Origin: JABWBJ01 sp036507855
GTDB lineage: Bacteria > Gemmatimonadota > Gemmatimonadetes > Gemmatimonadales > Gemmatimonadaceae
Direction: 5' to 3'
Assembly: GCA_036507855.1 (NCBI GenBank)
Contig: DATCIJ010000013.1
Location: 33,778-97,777 of the forward strand
DNA length: 64,000 bases
Made by a program: the position numbers and the translations under genes. The notes beneath the pieces were generated by a model. It was not told the DNA's origin. It saw only the letters and a program-made list of their open reading frames with translations, and did no database searches. Positions 16,039 to 22,616 of this stretch are shown piece by piece (positions within the stretch are counted from its first letter, which is position 1; every line of letters begins with the position of its first letter).

Positions 16039-18139
16039 ACCACTGGCGCAGCCTGCCGAGGCGGTCCACGAGCAGCCACGGTTCACCCGTCCGCGACAGG
16101 TCGTGCGTTGAGCGCGGGTAGCGCACGAGTTCGACGGGCACTCCCTGTTTCTTCAACGCCATGAACCATTGCTCGGCGTCGCCCATCGGCGTCCGGTAGT
16201 CCTCTTCCGACTGCACCATGAGCGTCGGCGTGCGCACCTTGTCGACGTACCTGATCGGCGACAACTCGTCGTAGATCTTCTTGTTCTCCCACGGCTTTCC
16301 AAAGAACTCGAACTCGGTGAGCCCCTGCACGTCGGTACTACCGTACCAGGACCACCAGTTCGAGATCATGCGATCCGTCTGGGCGGCCTTGAAGCGAGTG
16401 GTCTTCGTGGTAATCCACGCCGTCATGAATCCACCGTATGAGCCGCCCGTCACGCCCATGCGCGTGGAATCGACGTCAGCACGCGTGGAGACGATGTCGA
16501 CCGCCTTCATCAGGTCCTGGAAGTCCTCGAGTCCCCAGCGGCCGCGCGTCGAATACGTGAAGTCACCGCCGTAGCCGCTCGAACCGCGCGGGTTGGTGAA
16601 TAACACCCACATCCCGGCGCCGGCGATGTTGTGGAACTCGTCGAACCAGTTCTCGCCGTACGCGCTGTGCGGACCCCCGTGGATGTAGAGGACCAGCGGA
16701 TACTTCCGGCCAGGCTGATAGCCTGCCGGCTTCTGAAGCCACGCCTCGATTTCAAAACCGCCCACCGACTTGTAGGTAAAGCGCTCGGCGTCCGGCCACT
16801 CGATCTCGGCGTTGAGCTTGTCGTTGAAGCCCGTGAGCTTCACCTCACCCGTGCCGTCGGCATTGGCGAGATAGAGTTCGGTCGGCTTGGTGATGCTCGT
16901 GGAGACATACGCGATCTTCGCCTGCTTTGCGTCGGTGGAGAAACCGGAGAGTCGCCGGCGTCCACCCAGAACTTCCGTCATCTGTTTCGTGGCGGGATCG
17001 AGGCGGAAGAGCCCCGTGCGGCCTCCCACCGATGCGGCGACCATCACGTGGCCAGCCGGGGTCCACCAGTACTGCTGCGGCTCGTACTGCCACGTGCCCA
17101 GCAGATTCACCGGGGTTCCGCCTGAAGCGGCTACGATGAACAGGCGCGCGGAAGCCGTGCGCGTCGCGCTCGACCTGAACGTGATGGAGCGGCCATCCGG
17201 CGACCAATCCAGGTCGCCTTCGCTACCGGCCAGATTCGTCAGGCGGCGCGGCGTGCCGCCGCCAACCGCAACGATGAATATGTCGGAGTCGTTGCGTGGG
17301 GCTTCGTCTCGCTTCGCATCGTATGGCAGGAGTCCAATGGAATCGGCCATGGCCTGCACCGCCGAATCGGGGCGCATTTCAGGATCGGCGACGTACGCAA
17401 TCCACTGGCCGTCGGGCGACACAGCCGGACTCCGGCGCGAGTATCGAGTCGTGTCGACGATTCGCTTGGGTGAGCCGTCCGTCGCCTGGTTCCAGAGCTG
17501 CGCGGGACGAATGACGCGTGCCTCTCGCGGCCCGGGCAGGAATCCCTGGCCGTTGGCTTTGTAGCGGATCTCCGTGATATGCCGGCCATCGAAGCGCTTG
17601 GGATCGAGCGGTTGAGTAATCGACCCGAACGGCGGCCGCGCCATCGCCTGCATGCCCGTCCATGAATCCGCCGGGCGCGCCCTCGTCGTGTCCACCGGAA
17701 CCGGCTCCGACGTGACCACAAAGCGCTTGTTGTCAGGACTCGCGCCAGTTGGAAAGCTGTCGATCTCGACTGCCTCACCACCCGGTTGGTCCATGCGAAG
17801 GCCCCAGGTGCGGCCCCGTGATCCCGTGCGATTCGACGTGAAGAGCAGCCAACGCCCATCCGGCGACCAGCGAGGGTTCGAGCTTTCGTAGCCGGGTGCC
17901 GTATATCGCGTGGAGGCACCACCAGCGGTCGGCACGACCCATACTTCCTGATGCCGGCGGTTGTCCGCCTCCTTCACGGTGGTGACCGTGAACGCCACCG
18001 TTTTCCCGTCGGGCGACAGGGCCGGCGCACTCAGTGTGGTCAGTCGGTACCAGTCCGCCGGTGTGAACGGGCGCGGTCCCTGCGCTTCAATGGCAAGCAG
18101 TGGCGCGCCAAGCGCGACCAGTACAATCATCCTGCGCAT
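15980..18139 (-). CDS. Secreted S9 family prolyl oligopeptidase/acylaminoacyl peptidase
   Basis: About 719 residues from ATG 18139 with a signal peptide (MIVLVALGAPLLAIEAQG). The first two thirds form a beta-propeller with PD40-type blades (SPDGKTVAFTV, SPDGRWLLFTS, SPDGRSITFRS). The C-terminal alpha/beta hydrolase has the nucleophile Ser567 in TGGSYGGFMT, an Asp near QSEEDYRTP and the His in RYPRSTHDLSRTG. This is the S9C arrangement, used for short peptides. In-frame sequence before 18139 lacks a signal sequence and is not supported. Confidence 0.93.
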   Translation of the reverse strand: MRRMIVLVALGAPLLAIEAQGPRPFTPADWYRLTTLSAPALSPDGKTVAFTVTTVKEADNRRHQEVWVVPTAGGASTRYTAPGYESSNPRWSPDGRWLLFTSNRTGSRGRTWGLRMDQPGGEAVEIDSFPTGASPDNKRFVVTSEPVPVDTTRARPADSWTGMQAMARPPFGSITQPLDPKRFDGRHITEIRYKANGQGFLPGPREARVIRPAQLWNQATDGSPKRIVDTTRYSRRSPAVSPDGQWIAYVADPEMRPDSAVQAMADSIGLLPYDAKRDEAPRNDSDIFIVAVGGGTPRRLTNLAGSEGDLDWSPDGRSITFRSSATRTASARLFIVAASGGTPVNLLGTWQYEPQQYWWTPAGHVMVAASVGGRTGLFRLDPATKQMTEVLGGRRRLSGFSTDAKQAKIAYVSTSITKPTELYLANADGTGEVKLTGFNDKLNAEIEWPDAERFTYKSVGGFEIEAWLQKPAGYQPGRKYPLVLYIHGGPHSAYGENWFDEFHNIAGAGMWVLFTNPRGSSGYGGDFTYSTRGRWGLEDFQDLMKAVDIVSTRADVDSTRMGVTGGSYGGFMTAWITTKTTRFKAAQTDRMISNWWSWYGSTDVQGLTEFEFFGKPWENKKIYDELSPIRYVDKVRTPTLMVQSEEDYRTPMGDAEQWFMALKKQGVPVELVRYPRSTHDLSRTGEPWLLVDRLGRLRQWFGYWLKPTGAAATSFEGKR

Positions 18140-18236
18140 AATTCCTCGCTCCGCTGAAGCGTTGTGAATCGTCCGGGTTGGATCAAATAGGACCAGAGCG
18201 CCGGCGTTCCTCAAGTCCATTCCGTCATCAGCTGTC

Positions 18237-18455
18237 ATGATCCACCTTCGCTCGCTCGCCCTGCCCGCCGGGAATCGCGGGAGCGGGTTCCCATTCAGCG
18301 TGCCTGCGATCAGCACTCTGACCGAGATCGAGTTCACAACTCCGGTCACGTTCCTTGTCGGCGAGAATGGGTCAGGCAAACCGACGCTGCTCGAGCACGT
18401 ACGGCTGACGCGCGAATTCCTCGCTGATCCCGATCGGTTTCTGCGAAGGCTCTGA
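18237..18455 (+). pseudogene. AAA ATPase with most of its core deleted
   Basis: A 72-codon frame starts MIHLRSLALPAGNRG, contains FPFSVPAI and TPVTFLVGENGSGKPTLLE, and then passes directly to HVRLTREFLADPDRFLRRL and a stop. The first part matches the N-terminus of a small AAA/ABC-type ATPase family (AAA_23/yhfG-like, about 250 residues) and the second part matches the C-terminal HYxxTRDFLxxPERxLRRL of the same family. Everything between the P-loop and the C-terminus (Q-loop, signature, Walker B) is missing in one in-frame step. The P-loop Ser/Thr is also changed (GSGKPT for GSGKST). I read it as an internally deleted pseudogene. Confidence 0.7.
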
Positions 18456-18463
18456 GGAGGCGG

Positions 18464-19267
18464 CTACGCGATCGGCGGGTTTCCAGCGCTCACCGCCGCG
18501 AGTTCTCGCTTGAAGGCGTGCAGCAGACAGCGGACCCCGCCATTCTCTCGCACCTCGGTCGTCCGCAACCCGGTATAGCGCTTGAACATGTTGCGCAGGG
18601 CTGCGCCCGACGGAAAATCGAGCTTGAGGGCGACCTGTTCGACCGTCCGCCCGGGATCATCCAGCATGCGGGCGGCGATGAGAAGGCGGCACCATCCGAT
18701 CATCGCGCGCGGCGACGGTAGTCGGGCGGCTTTCAGGCGGTCCACCAGCGTTTTTCGGTGAACTCCCATGGCGGCGGCCACTTCCTCGACCGTCATGTCC
18801 CTGCGTGCGTGCTCCAGGCAATAACGCAGGAACGGCACGATCGTCGCGGGTATGACAGGTTCGAGGTCCGCGCCGAGTGCCACAGCGGACACCTGATCCA
18901 GCGCCGCATTCACAGCCGAGCGCAGTGACGCCTTCAGGTCGTCGACGCCCTGGAATACCAACTGGCTGACGCCTGCCTTGGCGTACTCGATGACCGCGCC
19001 GGAGACCACGGCCGACATCGGGAGGTACACGACGATTGGCACCGAGGGATACTCGTCTCGGAGCCGTCGGATGCTTGGCAGAGTCGGGGACCCGTCGTAA
19101 TCGCGATGATCCACGACGACCAGATTCGCCAACCCGGCCTCGACCATGGCCAGGACCTCGCTGAGGCGCTCGCAGTACCGCACCGAGGCCTCATTCCGCA
19201 GGGCGTCAGTAAGCCTGGCCCGCGAAATGGGGTGGAGAACCAGCGCAGCGACGATCACGCCGCGCAC
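18464..19267 (-). CDS. AraC-like transcriptional regulator with degenerate receiver-type N-domain
   Basis: A 267-residue protein with a GTG start. Residues 1-125 look like a response-regulator fold without the phosphorylation site (VVVDHRDYDG, PIVVYLPMSAV). Residues 145-245 form a helix-turn-helix pair (MTVEEVAAAMGVHRKTLVDRLKAA and TVEQVALKLDFPSGAALRNMFKRYTGL) of AraC type. It is divergent from the small DFVNPLG lipoprotein gene, with a perfect 9-bp inverted repeat in the 102-bp gap, so it may control that gene and itself. The signal it senses is unknown. Confidence 0.8.
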   Translation of the reverse strand: MRGVIVAALVLHPISRARLTDALRNEASVRYCERLSEVLAMVEAGLANLVVVDHRDYDGSPTLPSIRRLRDEYPSVPIVVYLPMSAVVSGAVIEYAKAGVSQLVFQGVDDLKASLRSAVNAALDQVSAVALGADLEPVIPATIVPFLRYCLEHARRDMTVEEVAAAMGVHRKTLVDRLKAARLPSPRAMIGWCRLLIAARMLDDPGRTVEQVALKLDFPSGAALRNMFKRYTGLRTTEVRENGGVRCLLHAFKRELAAVSAGNPPIA

Positions 19268-19279
19268 GGTGCCGGGGTT

Positions 19280-19308
19280 ACGCCATGTATCACGACTTCA
19301 CATGGCGT
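19280..19308. promoter_or_regulatory. Inverted repeat ACGCCATGT-N11-ACATGGCGT, candidate operator
   Basis: Two perfect 9-bp half-sites lie 12 bp from the GTG of the AraC-like regulator and 61 bp from the ATG of the divergent lipoprotein gene. The 20-bp centre-to-centre spacing puts both half-sites on the same DNA face, as expected for a dimeric regulator. It could also fold as a leader hairpin. No consensus sigma-70 boxes are obvious. Confidence 0.5.
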
Positions 19309-19369
19309 GACAGTGGGGCGAAGCACGGCCGTACAGCTTGGTGTCAACCCCAAACCGCTGGAGCTGTGC

Positions 19370-19597
19370 ATGCGCCGTGTCCTTCGCGTACTGAGCACCC
19401 TCATTCCTGTCGCCGCGCTCGCGGCATGCGTTTCACCAATGGCACCCGCCCCGGTTTCTGAGACGTGCCTCTCCGGTAAGGTGCCCTACGCGACCTGCGT
19501 GAATCGCGATTTCGTCAATCCCCTCGGAGATTTCGTCAATCCCCTTGGCGACTTCGTGAATCCGCTAGGAAACGTGGTAGTCAGGCCTGGCGAGTAA
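19370..19597 (+). CDS. Small lipoprotein with three DFVNPLG repeats
   Basis: A 75-residue protein with an Arg-rich start, a hydrophobic stretch and a lipobox (ALAAC, Cys20). Mature residues 21-46 contain two Cys (Cys33 and Cys43) that could form a disulfide. Then DFVNPLG occurs three times in direct tandem at 48-68, before a short basic tail (NVVVRPGE). I recognise no family. The third codon positions differ between repeat units, so the amino-acid repeat appears to be under selection. It is flanked by a divergent AraC-like regulator and a convergent TPR protein whose coding region overlaps its last 17 bp. Confidence 0.7.
   Translation: MRRVLRVLSTLIPVAALAACVSPMAPAPVSETCLSGKVPYATCVNRDFVNPLGDFVNPLGDFVNPLGNVVVRPGE
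19508..19570 (+). repeat. Three tandem 21-bp units encoding DFVNPLG
   Basis: Three adjacent 21-bp units each encode Asp-Phe-Val-Asn-Pro-Leu-Gly. The units differ mainly at synonymous positions (CTC/CTT/CTA for Leu, GTC/GTG for Val). Confidence 0.9.
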
Positions 19598-20855
19598 GCG
19601 CCAGGAGCCCGCCGGCTTCTCCAACGTCGAAATCGTTGAGGGAGGCTACCACCTTCTGAGACGATCGAGTCAACTGGATGGATGCGGCAGGCGGTTGTGC
19701 CGCTTTCTCCAGCTCGGCCGGGTCTGTCTTGTGCAGTAGCTCGAAGAACCCCCTCGCTTTGGCGAGCTTGCGAGTGCGGCTCAGGTATTCATCCCGATTC
19801 GTGGTGTCCCCGACGGCTGCGTAAGCGGTCGCCAGGTGATACAGCGCCTGGGCGTTCTCGTATGGCAGGCCGGAGGTGCTGACCCGCGCGCTGATCTCGG
19901 TGGCCGCCCGCGCCAGGACGACGGGTTCGCCCGCCTGCGCGGCGGCGATGGATGCGCCACCCAGCGCGCTCAGGACCACGCGCGGCGACGCCGCCCTTCC
20001 CAGGATCGCGGCGTAGCCGCGTAAGGCTGCCGCCGGGAACCCGGCCAGGAGACAGAGCTGGGCCAGGTTGGCCAGCGCTTCGACTTCACGCCCCGGATCG
20101 GCGTCCGCCAGTTGCAGCGTCGACCAACCATGCCGCAACCCCCGGTCGAAGTTCTTCGACATGGCGTGGCAAATGGTGAGGCCCTGGTGCGCCAGTCGCA
20201 TGAGTTCCCGCGCCTGCATTGTCTCCGACAGTTCGAGCGCGCGCTCGAAGAAGACGCGCGACCGTGGATAGTTCCCGCGCACACGATCCACGACGCCACG
20301 ACCGACGTAGGTGCGCGCCAGCACGATCATGTCGCCCGACCGTTCACCGATGGATGCCGAGACGCCATACAGCTCCTCGGCGGCATCCAGATCACCGAGC
20401 AGCCGGGCGATCATGGCCTGGTCGGCGGCAAGGAGACCGCGTTCCCGGTCGCTCGCGTCGTCAGCCACGCGTCGCGTTAGGCTCACCGTGCTGTAGCCCA
20501 TGGAGAGTGCGCCCGCGTCAGCCATCCGTGTGGCCATCCCCCGGACGCCCCTGATGAGCGCGTCCGCCCCCGAACGAGTGAGGAGGTTTGCGAATCCCTC
20601 CACCACGAGAAGCAGGTCGCCAATTTCCGCTTCCGGAGTCGGTGTGCCTTCGGTGGACGGTTTCGTGAAGTCGCGGAGGGCGGACGCACACTGGCTCCCC
20701 AGCGTCGGAATGTCCTGCGCGCTGGCGCGGCCGATGCGCGAAAGGCAGTGCGCGGTGAGCAGCCACACGGTGTCGGCGCCGCCGAAGTCTTCGCGGGATT
20801 TGTCGCGCGCGAGATCCGAGCGGTAGGCGTCGAGCGGTGCTTCGGGAACTAGCAT
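19581..20855 (-). CDS. Tetratricopeptide-repeat protein of unknown function
   Basis: About 424 residues from ATG 20855, helical throughout, with TPR-like helix pairs such as AMIARLLGDLDAAEELYGVSA, ARTYVGRGVVDRVRGNYPRSRVF, and NAQALYHLATAYAAVGDTTNR. There is no signal peptide or membrane segment, so it should be cytoplasmic. It overlaps the 3' end of the DFVNPLG lipoprotein gene on the opposite strand. Cytoplasmic TPR proteins can act as peptide sensors or scaffolds, but I see no DNA-binding domain in this one. The upstream in-frame extension to 20987 is low-complexity and rejected. Confidence 0.7.
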   Translation of the reverse strand: MLVPEAPLDAYRSDLARDKSREDFGGADTVWLLTAHCLSRIGRASAQDIPTLGSQCASALRDFTKPSTEGTPTPEAEIGDLLLVVEGFANLLTRSGADALIRGVRGMATRMADAGALSMGYSTVSLTRRVADDASDRERGLLAADQAMIARLLGDLDAAEELYGVSASIGERSGDMIVLARTYVGRGVVDRVRGNYPRSRVFFERALELSETMQARELMRLAHQGLTICHAMSKNFDRGLRHGWSTLQLADADPGREVEALANLAQLCLLAGFPAAALRGYAAILGRAASPRVVLSALGGASIAAAQAGEPVVLARAATEISARVSTSGLPYENAQALYHLATAYAAVGDTTNRDEYLSRTRKLAKARGFFELLHKTDPAELEKAAQPPAASIQLTRSSQKVVASLNDFDVGEAGGLLALTRQA

Positions 20856-21016
20856 GGGCGCGGCCGGATGGAGGGTGATGCTGGGCCCGTTTCGTGAGTG
20901 TGACGGGGGCCTCCCACAGGGAGTAAACGGCGGCCGCCGCTCACCCCCTTCCCGTCCAATCACGCCCGAACCTGATGACCATTCCACAGTACGACGCCGG
21001 CTGGCCAGCGCAAGGG

Positions 21017-21032
21017 CCGTTACTGGTAACGG
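21017..21032. promoter_or_regulatory. Short palindrome CCGTTAC-TG-GTAACGG
   Basis: A perfect 7-bp inverted repeat with a 2-bp centre lies between the M48 lipoprotein stop and the TPR gene, about 160 bp upstream of the TPR start. It could be an operator or part of a terminator. There is no further support. Confidence 0.25.
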
Positions 21033-21063
21033 GTCATGGAGCGGCCATCGTGGTTGTTATGCG

Positions 21064-21876
21064 CTATCGGTTCGAGCGAATCCCTCGGACCGCTTCCTGG
21101 AAGACGGCGAAGGAAGGATCGTCCGACGCGAGTGAGTCGAGACGCGCAGGACCAATCGTGGAAACCAGCGCACTCGTCGTGGCCACGCGGGACTCCTCCA
21201 ATGGATGACTTCCGAACCACGAATCGAGCGCGGTGGGATCGGCGGCGCGAGCCGCGGCGAGTCGCTCGAACATCGATGGTATTCCCCGGGGATCGATGCC
21301 CGCCGCGAGCAGGTAACCGACCGCGGCGGAATCCGCCTGAGCCTCATCGTCGCGGCTGTATTTCGAGAACAGGGCCTGACCTCCGACATCGATGGCGATC
21401 TGCGCGGCGGACGAACTGCACACATTCACCACAGCGCAGAATACCGTCACCAGAACTCCGGTTCGGGATCGCGTCCGCATCTGGTCCACGCTGTGCCGCA
21501 ACGTCACGTGCGCGACCTCGTGGCCAATCACACCAGCCAGTTCCGAGTAACTCGCGGCGCGCTCAACGAGCCCGCGGTGAACGAAGACGTGGCCGCCCGG
21601 CACGGCAAACGCATTCACGGTGCTGTCATCAACGAGATAGAAATGCCAGTCGCGGTTCCCGGTGTCGGCCACGGTCGTCAGGCGCGCGCCGAGCGTCGAC
21701 AGCCACGCTCCGGCGGCCGAGTCGTCGAGAATGGTCAGTTGCGACCGGATCGCCGCCGCATACTGGTCGCCGAGTTCATCCTCTTCCGACACGGAGATGT
21801 CACAACCCCAGAGCGTCGCAGCCAGAACGGCGACCGCCGCGGGACGAAATCCGGGTCGCGCCTGGCGGGTGCTCAC
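21064..21876 (-). CDS. M48 family metalloprotease lipoprotein
   Basis: A 270-residue zinc protease with a lipobox ending at Cys25 (ATLWGC). HEVAH is at 119-123, and the third ligand is probably Glu178 in SRDDEAQADSAAV. The size and layout resemble BepA/LoiP-type periplasmic M48 peptidases that act on outer-membrane proteins, but the TPR domain of BepA is absent. Its start overlaps the stop of the upstream deaminase gene by 4 bp, so the two are co-transcribed. Confidence 0.9.
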   Translation of the reverse strand: MSTRQARPGFRPAAVAVLAATLWGCDISVSEEDELGDQYAAAIRSQLTILDDSAAGAWLSTLGARLTTVADTGNRDWHFYLVDDSTVNAFAVPGGHVFVHRGLVERAASYSELAGVIGHEVAHVTLRHSVDQMRTRSRTGVLVTVFCAVVNVCSSSAAQIAIDVGGQALFSKYSRDDEAQADSAAVGYLLAAGIDPRGIPSMFERLAAARAADPTALDSWFGSHPLEESRVATTSALVSTIGPARLDSLASDDPSFAVFQEAVRGIRSNR

Positions 21877-22445
21877 GCGTTGTAGATCACACCGCCGCGC
21901 GCGCGATACAGCTCGAGGGTCGCCCGTGCCTCGTCGCGCAATACGCCGTGCACGACCTCGATACCGCGCCCGCGGAGATAGTCATATGACTCCGGGAAGA
22001 CCGGCCCCTCATCGAACCGCATGGCCACGGCATCCTGGCGCGTGGCGCCACAGACAATGCGCCGGACGCCGGCCCACAGCGCCGCGCCGAGGCACATCGC
22101 GCAGGGGTCGCAGGTCGAGTAGAGCGTGTGCGACGGCAGATCGGGTGCGGCCAGGGTATACGTCCCGATCCGCGCCTGCGCGCGCATGAACGCCACGATT
22201 TCGGCATGCAGCACCGAATTCCGCAGGCGCACGACCGTGTTCACGCCGAGGGAAACGAGCTGGCCGCTGTCCGATTCGAAAATCGCGGCGCCGAACGGTC
22301 CGCCGGCGCCATTCGTCACGTTCGCCGCGGCCATTTCGATCGCCACGCGCATGCGATCCTCGTCGGTCGCATAACGACGATGGTCATCCTCGCGCGCGGC
22401 GGCCCACGCCGGAAGGTCGATGCGGAGCGCCCTGGGGTCAGCCAT
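21873..22445 (-). CDS. Nucleoside deaminase (CMP/dCMP or guanine deaminase family)
   Basis: A 190-residue zinc-dependent deaminase. The motifs are NSVLHAE (His80 as zinc ligand, Glu82 as proton shuttle) and STCDPCAMC (Cys115 and Cys118 as zinc ligands), followed by GAALWAGVRRIVCGATRQDA. The overall pattern is closest to guanine deaminase/tRNA adenosine deaminase-like members of the superfamily. The substrate cannot be fixed from the sequence. Confidence 0.9.
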   Translation of the reverse strand: MADPRALRIDLPAWAAAREDDHRRYATDEDRMRVAIEMAAANVTNGAGGPFGAAIFESDSGQLVSLGVNTVVRLRNSVLHAEIVAFMRAQARIGTYTLAAPDLPSHTLYSTCDPCAMCLGAALWAGVRRIVCGATRQDAVAMRFDEGPVFPESYDYLRGRGIEVVHGVLRDEARATLELYRARGGVIYNA

Positions 22446-22565
22446 TCGAACACGGCAGGTGCACCGGCCGCCCGCGGGAGTCCATCGCCACCATGGCCGG
22501 AGCCTAGCGGTGAGGCGTCCTTCGCGGTAGAGCCGGCGCCAGCGTGACCTGCGTCCCTTGTCGTC

Positions 22566-22592
22566 GCGATGACGTCAATCGATCTTCATCGC
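22566..22592. promoter_or_regulatory. Inverted repeat GCGATGA-N13-TCATCGC ahead of fadN
   Basis: Perfect 7-bp half-sites 13 bp apart lie 24 bp before the chosen fadN start. The position fits an operator for a fatty-acid regulator (TetR- or GntR-type), but the half-site matches no consensus I can name with certainty. Confidence 0.3.
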
Positions 22593-22616
22593 GGCACAAT
22601 CCTCAACGAGGCGGGC

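Noticed and set aside
20929..20942. GCGGCCGCCGC-type palindrome near the TPR gene as an operator
   Set aside because: GC-only palindromes of this size are common at this base composition and the site has no positional logic.
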